From Paraburkholderia sp. CNPSo 3274 (GTDB lineage: Bacteria; Pseudomonadota; Gammaproteobacteria; Burkholderiales; Burkholderiaceae): a DNA stretch of 57,109 nt. The position numbers and the translations under genes were made by a program. The notes below the pieces were generated by a model. It was not told where the DNA came from. It made no database searches and was given only the letters and a program-made list of their open reading frames with translations. Every line of letters starts with the position of its first letter. The first letter of the stretch is position 1. The stretch covers positions 1-57,109 of the forward strand of contig NZ_JAMBPR010000059.1 of NCBI RefSeq assembly GCF_024206475.1. Reading direction: 5' to 3'. Shown one piece after another: positions 24,818-32,363 of the stretch.

Positions 24818-25708
24818 ATGGCGGATGACACAACCGACGCCGTAGCGGGCGTAGACGAATTGATGCAGCGCATCGCGCGGGATTACGAGGCGCTGCCGCG
24901 TCAGCTGAAAAGCATCGCGACCTACATCGAGCAGCACCGCGCGAGCGTGATGATGGATCGCACGAGCGACATTGCCGCGAGTTGTGGCGTCCATCCTTCG
25001 GCGGTGGTGCGCTTTGCGCAGCGCTTCGGTTTCTCGGGCTTCTCCGACCTGCAGGCCGTGTTCCGTCAGGCGTACGCGGGGCAGGGCGCCTCGGCCACGA
25101 GCTATCAGCAGCGCATTCGCCAGCTGATCGACGCCAAGGAGGGCGAGGCGAGCCCGGACATGGGCGGCGCCGTGGCGCGCGAGTTCATCGGCGCGTGCCG
25201 CAGCGGGCTCGACGAACTCGAAGCCGGCCTCGACGGCGCGCAGTTCGACGAGGCCGTGAAGATGCTCGAGCAGGCGGACAACATCTACGTGATCGGCGTG
25301 CGCCGCTCGTTTCCGGTGGCGAGCTACATCGTCTATGCCTTGCAGCACACGCGCAAGCGCGTGCACCTCGTCTCGGGGCTCGGCGGCATGTATCACGAAC
25401 AGATTCGCGGCGTGAAGAAGGGCGACGTAGTGATCGCCATCAGCTTCGCGCCCTACGGCAAAGAGACGCAATACTGCCTGCGCGTGGCGCAGCAGCATCA
25501 CGCCAAAACGCTCGTCATCACCGACAGCCAGCTCTCGCCGCTCGCGCGCCACGCGAACGCGCAACTCTATGTGAAGGAGGGGAGCGCGTTCGCGTTCCGC
25601 TCGCTCACCAGCACCTTCTGCCTGTGCCAGGCGCTGTTCATTGCGCTTGCGTACCGGCTCGAACTCAACGTGGAAGAATCGACCGACACCGGAGGATACG
25701 ATGATTAG
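24818..25708 (+). CDS. RpiR/MurR-family regulator of inositol genes (IolR-like)
   Basis: A 296-residue regulator with an N-terminal HTH_6 domain (about 10-90; DRTSDIAASCGVHPSAVVRFAQRFGFSG split over the helices) and a C-terminal SIS sugar-phosphate-binding domain (about 130-270; YVIGVRRSFPVASYI). RpiR-type repressors of inositol operons respond to a phosphorylated intermediate, probably 2-deoxy-5-keto-gluconate 6-phosphate made by IolC; this is inferred from relatives. It is divergent from the transporter-iolCDEB unit, overlaps iolG by 8 bp, and two inverted repeats lie in its promoter region. Confidence 0.9.
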   Translation: MADDTTDAVAGVDELMQRIARDYEALPRQLKSIATYIEQHRASVMMDRTSDIAASCGVHPSAVVRFAQRFGFSGFSDLQAVFRQAYAGQGASATSYQQRIRQLIDAKEGEASPDMGGAVAREFIGACRSGLDELEAGLDGAQFDEAVKMLEQADNIYVIGVRRSFPVASYIVYALQHTRKRVHLVSGLGGMYHEQIRGVKKGDVVIAISFAPYGKETQYCLRVAQQHHAKTLVITDSQLSPLARHANAQLYVKEGSAFAFRSLTSTFCLCQALFIALAYRLELNVEESTDTGGYDD

Positions 25709-26723
25709 TGCAGCAAGCGGCGCAGCGCAAACGCTGGATGTGGCGGTATTCGGCGCGGGGCGCATTGGCCGCATTCATGCGGGGAATCTCGCGCGCCAGC
25801 CGGGCGTGCGTCTCAAGTATGTGATCGATGTCAATCGCGAAGCCGCCGCCGCGCTCGCCGCACAGCACGGCGCACAGGTCGTGGACGTCGACGCCGCGTT
25901 CGGCGACGCTTCGATCGGCGCCACGGTAATCTGCTCGAGTACCGATACGCACTCCGAACTGATCCTGAAGTCGGCTGCGGCGGGCAAGCATATCTTCTGC
26001 GAAAAACCCGTCGACCTGACCATCGAGCGCGCACGCGCCTGCGCAGAAGCGGTTCAGCGCGCGGGCGTTGTGGCCATGATCGGCTTTCAGCGCCGCTACG
26101 ATCCCACGTTCGCCGCGCTCAAGACGCGCCTCGACGCAGGCGAGATCGGTACGCCGGAAATGCTGATCGTCACGAGCCGCGATCCGGGCGCGCCGCCGGT
26201 GGAGTACATCAAGCACTCGGGCGGCATCTTCAAGGACATGCTGATCCACGACTTCGACATCTTCCGCTGGATCCTCGACGACGAAGCGTTGAGCGTGCAT
26301 GCCACGGGCAGCTGCCTGTCCGACCCGGCGATTGCCGACGCGGGCGACATCGATTCGACGGCGGTGACGATCCGCACGAAGCGCGGGCGCCTTTGTCAGA
26401 TCAACACGGCGCGGCGCGCGGCCTATGGCTACGACCAGCGCTTCGAGGTGCTGGGCAGCGAGGGCATGCTGCAGGCGGGCAACATGAAGCCGACCGAAGT
26501 GGTGGCGTGGTCGAAGACCGCTGTCGCGCAGGACGTGCCCGAGGCGTTCTTCCTCGAGCGCTATCGCGCAGCCTACGCGCGCGAAATGGCGCATTTTCAC
26601 GAAGCGGTGACGCAGGGCGCGCCGGTGCGCACGTCGGTCGCCGACGGCCTGAAGGCGCTGGAGTTGGCCGAAGCCGCCTCGCTGTCGTGGCGCGAGGGCC
26701 GTGTGGTGAAGCTGGGCGACTGA
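25701..26723 (+). CDS. iolG: Inositol 2-dehydrogenase (IolG)
   Basis: A 340-residue Gfo/Idh/MocA oxidoreductase that oxidises myo-inositol to scyllo-inosose with NAD, the first pathway step. A Rossmann fold begins VAVFGAGRIGRIHAGNL. The catalytic Lys102 is in EKPVD, and Asp179 and His183 in GGIFKDMLIHDFDIFRW complete the usual triad. The ATG at 25701 is preceded by GGAGG and lies inside the last codons of the rpiR gene, so the two are translationally coupled. The frame extends 60 bp further upstream but without a ribosome site. Confidence 0.93.
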   Translation: MISAASGAAQTLDVAVFGAGRIGRIHAGNLARQPGVRLKYVIDVNREAAAALAAQHGAQVVDVDAAFGDASIGATVICSSTDTHSELILKSAAAGKHIFCEKPVDLTIERARACAEAVQRAGVVAMIGFQRRYDPTFAALKTRLDAGEIGTPEMLIVTSRDPGAPPVEYIKHSGGIFKDMLIHDFDIFRWILDDEALSVHATGSCLSDPAIADAGDIDSTAVTIRTKRGRLCQINTARRAAYGYDQRFEVLGSEGMLQAGNMKPTEVVAWSKTAVAQDVPEAFFLERYRAAYAREMAHFHEAVTQGAPVRTSVADGLKALELAEAASLSWREGRVVKLGD

Positions 26724-26770
26724 AACGCATCAAGCGCAGATCAAGCGCGGATCGAGCGAGGAGAGCAAGG

Positions 26771-27826
26771 ATGCAGGCAATCGATCGTGCCCAGCCGTTG
26801 CGCGTGGGCGTGGCGGGACTTGGGAGGTTGGGGCGGCGGCATGCGCAGAACCTGGCGTATCGCGTGCCGGGCGCGACGCTGGCGGCCGCGTGCAGTCCGC
26901 TCGAAGCGGATCTCGCGTGGGCGCGCGAGGCGCTGCCCGCCGCGCGGCTGTATGGCGAGTACGCCGACCTGCTGGCGGATCAATCGGTCGATGCGGTGTG
27001 GCTCGTCACGCCTTCGGCCTTGCACGCCGGGCAGATCGTGCAGGCGCTCGAAGCGGGCAAGCATGTGTTTTGCGAGAAGCCGCTCTCGCTCGACGTGGCC
27101 GAATGCGAGCGGGTGGTGAACCTGTCGCGTCGTCATACTGACCGCCAGGTGACCATTGGCTTCATGCGCCGCTTCGATCCGAGTTATCAGGATGCCTATG
27201 CAAAAGTGCAGGCGGGCGCGATCGGCAAGCCGTTCATGGTGCGCTCGCAGACCTGCGATCTCAACGATCCGGAAGGCTTTTTCGTGCGCTTCGCGCCGAG
27301 TTCGGGCGGCATTTTCCTCGACTGCACGGTCCACGACATCGACGTCGCGCGCTGGCTGCTCGGCAAGCCGCGCGCCACGCGTGTGTACGCCGCGGGCGCG
27401 ATCGCGCTGCACGATGGCCTGCGCGAATCGGGCGACGTGGACAACGGCGTGGCGATTTGCGAGTTCGAGGGCGGGCGTCTCGCGATGTTTTACGCCTCGC
27501 GCACGATGGCGCACGGCAACGACACATCGAGCGACGTGATCGGCACGGCGGGCGCGCTGGCGATAGGCCGTATTCCGCGCGCGAATCGCGTCGATGTCTA
27601 CGACGCGACGGGCGTGCGCAGCGTTTGCACGCCCACGTTCTTCGACCGTTTCGAAGAGGCGTTCCTGATCGAAGCACAGGCGTTCGTCGCGGAAGTCGCG
27701 GCGCGCAATGCTGGTGGAGCGCAGAGGGCGAGCCTTGGCGCGACGCTCGAAGACGCCCTGGAGGCTACGCGCATCGGCCAGGCGCTGCGCGAATCGCTGC
27801 ATACGGGGGCTGCGGTCACGCTGTAA
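26771..27826 (+). CDS. Second Gfo/Idh/MocA dehydrogenase, inositol type
   Basis: A 351-residue NAD(P)-dependent dehydrogenase of the same family as IolG. The nucleotide site is VGVAGLGRLGRRHAQNL, Lys103 is in CEKPLS, and Asp184 and His188 are in GGIFLDCTVHDIDVARW. It follows iolG by 47 bp with its own GAGGAGA ribosome site at the ATG 26771. It may handle scyllo- or D-chiro-inositol (IolX/IolW-like) and so widen the substrate range. This is inferred from context; the sequence is clearly diverged from IolG, so it is not a recent duplicate. Confidence 0.88.
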   Translation: MQAIDRAQPLRVGVAGLGRLGRRHAQNLAYRVPGATLAAACSPLEADLAWAREALPAARLYGEYADLLADQSVDAVWLVTPSALHAGQIVQALEAGKHVFCEKPLSLDVAECERVVNLSRRHTDRQVTIGFMRRFDPSYQDAYAKVQAGAIGKPFMVRSQTCDLNDPEGFFVRFAPSSGGIFLDCTVHDIDVARWLLGKPRATRVYAAGAIALHDGLRESGDVDNGVAICEFEGGRLAMFYASRTMAHGNDTSSDVIGTAGALAIGRIPRANRVDVYDATGVRSVCTPTFFDRFEEAFLIEAQAFVAEVAARNAGGAQRASLGATLEDALEATRIGQALRESLHTGAAVTL

Positions 27827-27871
27827 ACCGTGCCGTGATCGGGACGCAAGCGGCGGCTGGCGTGGCTGCGG

Positions 27872-27877
27872 TAAAAT
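27872..27877 (+). promoter_or_regulatory. -10-like element before the TusA-family gene
   Basis: TAAAAT in GCGGTAAAATCGG lies about 62 bp before the start of the small sulfurtransferase gene. No -35 is obvious. Confidence 0.35.
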
Positions 27878-27938
27878 CGGTGCTATTGCCAGCGCCGTCT
27901 CACGCCGCGACGGTGCGCCACCGAAGGATCCAACCCCG

Positions 27939-28172
27939 ATGCAGATTCAGGTTCACAAGGAAGTGGATGCGCGCGGGCTGAACTGCCCGCTGCCGATCCT
28001 GCGCGCCAAGAAGGCGCTCGCCGACATGGAAAGCGGCCAGATCCTCAAGGTCCTCGCGACCGATCCGGGTTCGCAGCGCGATTTCGCCGCGTTCGCGAAG
28101 CAAACCGGTAACGAGATCGTGGAAAGCTCGCAGCAGGACAAGACGTTCGTGTTCCTGATGCGCCGGCGCTAA
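27939..28172 (+). CDS. TusA/SirA-family sulfur carrier protein
   Basis: A 77-residue protein of the TusA family of sulfur-transfer proteins. The key cysteine is Cys16 in RGLNCPLPILRAKKAL, the CPxP motif that carries the persulfide. The rest (GQILKVLATDPGSQRDFAAFAKQTGNE split across the fold) matches the compact two-layer fold. The partner could be tRNA 2-thiouridine synthesis or molybdenum-cofactor/sulfur metabolism; no neighbour decides between these. The ATG at 27939 starts the conserved domain; the upstream open frame is a shadow. A strong terminator follows. Confidence 0.88.
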   Translation: MQIQVHKEVDARGLNCPLPILRAKKALADMESGQILKVLATDPGSQRDFAAFAKQTGNEIVESSQQDKTFVFLMRRR

Positions 28173-28186
28173 GCGCATCGGCAAAA

Positions 28187-28228
28187 AAAATGGCCCGCAT
28201 GAGTGTGAAAACTCGTGCGGGCCATTTT
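28187..28228. terminator. Bidirectional terminator between the TusA-family gene and galU
   Basis: AAAATGGCCCGCA (28187-28199) pairs perfectly with TGCGGGCCATTTT (28216-28228), and GAGT/ACTC extends the stem inward. A run of eight A on one side and a T run on the other serve both convergent genes. Confidence 0.92.
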
Positions 28229-28264
28229 CATGTGTGCGGTGCGGAAATCTTAACCGGGGGCGCC

Positions 28265-29146
28265 CTAGCCTTCCAGCACCGGCTTGCGCGTACGCAGATA
28301 CTCGTCGAAATCCGCGCCGACTTCCGGGTGACGCAGCGCGAACTCCACCGTCGCCTTCAGGTAGCCGAGCTTGCTGCCGCAGTCGAAGCGCGTGCCGTGG
28401 TACTTGTAGGCGAGCACTTGCTCGTCGGCGAGCAGCGACTGGATCGCGTCGGTGAGCTGCAACTCGCCGCCCGCGCCCGGCTTGATCGCCTTCAGATGCT
28501 CGAAAATGCGCGGCTTGAGCACGTAGCGGCCGACCACGCCGAGGTTCGACGGTGCGACTTCGGGCGCCGGCTTCTCGACGATGCCCGAGAGCTTGACGAT
28601 CGAATCTTCCCACTCCTTGCCGTCGACAATGCCGTACGAACGCGTTTCCGAGGGCGGAATCTCTTCCACGCCGAGCACCGAGCTATGGTAGTGGTCGAAC
28701 ACCTCGACCATCTGCTGCATGACGGGCGGCGTGCCATAAAGCAAGTCGTCCGCGAGAATCACGGCGAACGGGTTGTCGCCCACGAGCTTTTCCGCGCACA
28801 GCACGGCGTGGCCAAGGCCGAGCGCCTCGGGCTGACGCACGTAGAAGCAGTCGACGTTGTTCGGCTTGATGTTGCGCACCAGTTCGAGCAGCTTGGCTTT
28901 GCCGCGCGCTTCGAGTTCGGCCTCGATCTCGTACGACTTGTCGAAATGGTCCTCGATCGCGCGCTTGCTGCGCCCGGTCACGAAGATCATTTCAGTGATG
29001 CCCGCAGCCACGGCTTCTTCGACCGCGTACTGGATGAGCGGCTTGTCGACCACAGGCAGCATTTCCTTCGGGCTTGCTTTCGTGGCCGGAAGGAAGCGCG
29101 TGCCGAGGCCCGCTACCGGGAATACCGCTTTTGTCACTTTCAGCAT
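28265..29146 (-). CDS. galU: UTP-glucose-1-phosphate uridylyltransferase
   Basis: A 293-residue nucleotidyltransferase that makes UDP-glucose from UTP and glucose-1-phosphate for envelope polysaccharides. The N-terminal signature AVFPVAGLGTRFLPATKASP and KEMLPVVDKPLIQYAVEEA are present. The metal-site segment is VILADDLLYG and the sugar-binding region is GIVEKPAPEVAPSNLGVVG. I chose the ATG at 29146 to give the standard MLKVTKAVFPVAG start. It is downstream of valS by 79 bp with a hairpin between them. Confidence 0.96.
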   Translation of the reverse strand: MLKVTKAVFPVAGLGTRFLPATKASPKEMLPVVDKPLIQYAVEEAVAAGITEMIFVTGRSKRAIEDHFDKSYEIEAELEARGKAKLLELVRNIKPNNVDCFYVRQPEALGLGHAVLCAEKLVGDNPFAVILADDLLYGTPPVMQQMVEVFDHYHSSVLGVEEIPPSETRSYGIVDGKEWEDSIVKLSGIVEKPAPEVAPSNLGVVGRYVLKPRIFEHLKAIKPGAGGELQLTDAIQSLLADEQVLAYKYHGTRFDCGSKLGYLKATVEFALRHPEVGADFDEYLRTRKPVLEG

Positions 29147-29173
29147 GTCTTTAGTCCCTGTCCTGGTGCTCGT

Positions 29174-29197
29174 GTGACGCCGCGGGTGCAGCGTCAC
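29174..29197 (-). repeat. Inverted repeat between valS and galU
   Basis: GTGACGC-N10-GCGTCAC has 7-bp perfect arms and lies in the 79-bp gap between two leftward genes. There is no T tract, so it is more likely an attenuating or processing hairpin, or an operator of galU, than a full terminator. Confidence 0.4.
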
Positions 29198-29225
29198 GCG
29201 CTACAGCCTTTGGCCGATATGGCGC

Positions 29226-32093
29226 TCAGGCCGACAACCGCGCGAGTTGCGCGGTCAGCTTGTCCAGCGTTGCCTGGTATTCTGCCAGCCTTTTCTGCTC
29301 CTGCTCAACGACTGTGGGCGGCGCTTTCGCTACAAAACTGTCATTTCCGAGCTTGGCCTTGCACTTCGTCACCTCATTGGTGAGGCGGGCGATTTCCTTC
29401 GACAGGCGTTCGCGCTCGGCGGCGACATCGATCTCCACCTTCAGCACGAGCTTGTCCGTTCCCACGATAGCAACTGGCGCGCCTGCCGAGGCTGCGTCGA
29501 GCGCCGTTTCGTCGGCGATGATCTGGACCTCCGAAAGCCTTGCAAGCGCCTGCGCATAGGGCGCGAACGTCGCGAGGCGCCCGGCGTTGCCCGTGGCGAG
29601 CAGCGGCACCTTGGTGGCGGGCGAGAGGCCCATTTCGCCACGCAGGTTGCGGCACGCGTCGATCACGGCCTTCAGGTCGGCGGCCCACTGTTCCGCGGCT
29701 TCGTCGATCTTCTTCGCTTGCGCTATCGGGTAACGCTGCACCATGATCGATGCTGCGCCTTCGGCGGCGCCCTCGGGGTACGCGTCGGTGAGCGGCGCCA
29801 CCTTCTGCCACAGCGCTTCGGTGATGAACGGAATCACCGGGTGCGCGAGGCGCAACACCGTTTCCAGCACGCGCAGCAGCGTGCGGCGCGTCGCGCGCTG
29901 CTGCTCGGGCGTACCCGTCTGGATCTGCACCTTCGCCAGTTCCAGATACCAGTCACAGTATTCGTCCCAGACGAACTTGTATATGGCGTTGGCCACGTTG
30001 TCGAAGCGATAGTCCGCGAAGCCCTTCGCGACTTCGGCCTCCACGCGTTGCAGGAGCGAGACGATCCAGCGGTCGGCCTGCGAGAAGTCCGTGTAGCCGC
30101 CGGGGCCGCAATCGCCCGGCTGGCATGCGCCCGGTTTGCTGAAGCCGCAGTCGTGGCCTTCGCAGTTCATCAGCACGAAGCGCGTGGCGTTCCAGAGCTT
30201 GTTGCAGAAGTTGCGATAGCCTTCGCAGCGCGCGAGGTCGAAGTTCACGTTGCGGCCGAGCGTGGCCATGGAAGCCATCGTGAAGCGCAGCGCGTCGGTG
30301 CCGAACGCGGGAATGCCGTCCGGGAACTCCTTGCGCGTCTTCTTTTCGATGGTCGCGGCCTGCTTGGGATTCATGAGGCCGGTCGTGCGCTTCCCGACCA
30401 GCGCTTCCAGTTCGATGCCATCGACGATATCGATCGGGTCGAGCGTGTTGCCCTTGCTCTTCGACATCTTCTGGCCTTCGGCGTCGCGCACGAGGCCGTG
30501 CACGTACACCGTGTCGAACGGCACCTTGCCGGTGAAGTGCGTGGTCATCATGACCATGCGCGCCACCCAGAAGAAGATGATGTCGAAGCCCGTGACCAGC
30601 ACGGAAGAGGGCAGGAATGCCTTCAGTTCAGGCGTCTCCTGCGGCCAGCCGAGCGACGAGAACGGCACGAGCGCCGACGAGAACCACGTGTCGAGCACGT
30701 CTTCGTCGCGCTTCAATGCGCCCTTGTAGCCCTTGGCTTCGGCCTGTGCGCGCGCTTCTTCCTCGTTCTTCGCAACGAAGATCTCGCCGTTCTCGCCGTA
30801 CCATGCCGGGATCTGGTGGCCCCACCAGAGCTGGCGCGAAATGCACCAGTCCTGGATGTTCTCGAGCCACTGGTAATAGGTGGTCGTCCAGTTTTCCGGC
30901 ACGAACTTGATCTGGCCGCTGCGCACCACGTCGAGCGAGGTTTCGGTGATCGACTTGCCGGGGTTGAAAGTGCCCTCGGGTGCGGGCTTCGTCATCGCCA
31001 CGAACCATTGGTCCGTGAGCATCGGCTCGATCACCACGCCCGTGCGGTCGCCGCGCGGCACCATGAGCTTGTGCGGCTGGACCGAGTCGAGCAGACCCAG
31101 CGCCTCGAAGTCGGCCACGACGTGCTTGCGCGCCTCGAAGCGGTCGAGACCGCGGTATTTGGCGGGTGCGTTGTCGTTGATCCTGGCGTCGAGCGTGAGG
31201 ATCTCGATCATCGGCAGGCCGTGGCGCTGGCCCACCTGGTAGTCGTTGAAGTCGTGCGCGGGCGTGACCTTCACGACGCCCGTGCCGAACTCGCGGTCCA
31301 CGTATTCGTCGGCGATGATGGGGATCTCGCGGTCCGCGAGCGGCAGCTTCACGGTCTTGCCGATCAGGTGCGCGTAGCGCTCGTCTTCCGGGTGCACCAT
31401 CACGGCCGTGTCGCCGAGCATGGTTTCCGGGCGCGTGGTCGCGACCGTGAGGTGGCCCGAGCCGTCCGTGAGCGGATAGCGCAGGTGCCACAGGTTGCCG
31501 TTTTCTTCTTCGCTCGCCACTTCGAGGTCCGAGACGGCGGTGAGCAGCACCGGGTCCCAGTTCACGAGGCGCTTGCCGCGGTAGATCAGGCCCTGCTCAT
31601 ACAGACGCACGAACACGTCGCGCACGGCGGCCGACATCTTGTCGTCCATCGTGAAGTACTCGCGCGACCAGTCGATCGACGCGCCCAGGCGGCGCACCTG
31701 GCCCGTGATGGTCGAGCCCGACTGCTGCTTCCATTCCCACACGCGCTCGACGAACTTCTCGCGGCCCAGGTCGTGGCGCGAGATCTTCTGCGCGTCGAGC
31801 TGGCGCTCGACCACGATCTGCGTGGCGATGCCCGCGTGGTCCGTGCCCGGCACCCACAGCGTGTTGTCGCCGAGCATGCGGTGGTAGCGCGCGAGGCCGT
31901 CCATGATCGTCTGGTTGAACGCGTGCCCCATGTGCAGCGTGCCGGTGACGTTGGGCGGCGGCAACTGGATCGAGAAATTGTTGCGGCCGGGCTCGAAGGT
32001 CGCGGCGGCGTAGCCGCGACGCTCCCATTCGGGGCCCCAATGGGCCTCGATCGTCTGGGGCTCGAAGCTTTTCGCTAGCGTGCTGTCGCTCAT
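29226..32093 (-). CDS. valS: Valyl-tRNA synthetase (ValRS)
   Basis: A 955-residue class I synthetase for tRNA-Val. The HIGH motif is HMGH (54-57) in PPPNVTGTLHMGHA, the KMSKS loop KMSKSKGN is at about 542-549, an editing CP1 domain lies between, and the C-terminal coiled-coil arm ends LDKLTAQLARLSA. Before SQADRW there is an insertion carrying Cys644, Cys649, Cys657 and Cys662 with C-X4-C-X7-C-X4-C spacing, absent from the E. coli protein as I recall it. The gene is divergent from the uvrD-type gene. Confidence 0.97.
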   Translation of the reverse strand: MSDSTLAKSFEPQTIEAHWGPEWERRGYAAATFEPGRNNFSIQLPPPNVTGTLHMGHAFNQTIMDGLARYHRMLGDNTLWVPGTDHAGIATQIVVERQLDAQKISRHDLGREKFVERVWEWKQQSGSTITGQVRRLGASIDWSREYFTMDDKMSAAVRDVFVRLYEQGLIYRGKRLVNWDPVLLTAVSDLEVASEEENGNLWHLRYPLTDGSGHLTVATTRPETMLGDTAVMVHPEDERYAHLIGKTVKLPLADREIPIIADEYVDREFGTGVVKVTPAHDFNDYQVGQRHGLPMIEILTLDARINDNAPAKYRGLDRFEARKHVVADFEALGLLDSVQPHKLMVPRGDRTGVVIEPMLTDQWFVAMTKPAPEGTFNPGKSITETSLDVVRSGQIKFVPENWTTTYYQWLENIQDWCISRQLWWGHQIPAWYGENGEIFVAKNEEEARAQAEAKGYKGALKRDEDVLDTWFSSALVPFSSLGWPQETPELKAFLPSSVLVTGFDIIFFWVARMVMMTTHFTGKVPFDTVYVHGLVRDAEGQKMSKSKGNTLDPIDIVDGIELEALVGKRTTGLMNPKQAATIEKKTRKEFPDGIPAFGTDALRFTMASMATLGRNVNFDLARCEGYRNFCNKLWNATRFVLMNCEGHDCGFSKPGACQPGDCGPGGYTDFSQADRWIVSLLQRVEAEVAKGFADYRFDNVANAIYKFVWDEYCDWYLELAKVQIQTGTPEQQRATRRTLLRVLETVLRLAHPVIPFITEALWQKVAPLTDAYPEGAAEGAASIMVQRYPIAQAKKIDEAAEQWAADLKAVIDACRNLRGEMGLSPATKVPLLATGNAGRLATFAPYAQALARLSEVQIIADETALDAASAGAPVAIVGTDKLVLKVEIDVAAERERLSKEIARLTNEVTKCKAKLGNDSFVAKAPPTVVEQEQKRLAEYQATLDKLTAQLARLSA

Positions 32094-32131
32094 GGGTGGA
32101 ATCTGCCGAAAAAAGGATGCGGAAACGTTCG

Positions 32132-32137
32132 ATTATA
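32132..32137 (-). promoter_or_regulatory. valS -10 element
   Basis: A perfect TATAAT on the - strand lies about 38 bp before the valS ATG. No clear -35 is seen. Confidence 0.45.
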
Positions 32138-32274
32138 AGGGGAAGTCCTGTCGGAGCCGACGCGCCAGCCGAGGTGGGGCGGTGCGCGGGCCAAGGTGCG
32201 GGCCGCAGTGTGGGCGGTCTGCGCGCGAGGCGCACCCCGCCCGGGTCGCCCGAGCCGCCGCGTGCGCGCGCACT

Positions 32275-32280
32275 TATAAT
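32275..32280 (+). promoter_or_regulatory. -10 element of the uvrD-type gene
   Basis: A perfect TATAAT in CACTTATAATGGCG lies 83 bp before the helicase ATG. The -35 region is very GC-rich and shows no consensus hexamer. Confidence 0.45.
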
Positions 32281-32363
32281 GGCGCTCTGCCATTCAACGG
32301 CGTGCCTTTGCCGCGCGCCACGTCCCTGGGGTCCCGCCCTGGGGTCACGCTCCTTTTCAGCCC

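Noticed and set aside
26393..26770. N-terminal extension of the second dehydrogenase
   Set aside because: The extension overlaps the iolG coding region in another frame; ATG 26771 has a strong ribosome site and starts the Rossmann fold.
15468..27826. Inositol cluster as a recently acquired island
   Set aside because: Codon and base use look like the flanks, and no tRNA, integrase or direct-repeat boundary is seen.
29247..32078. A 943-codon open frame antisense to valS
   Set aside because: ValRS motifs on the opposite strand are intact end to end; the antisense product is low-complexity.
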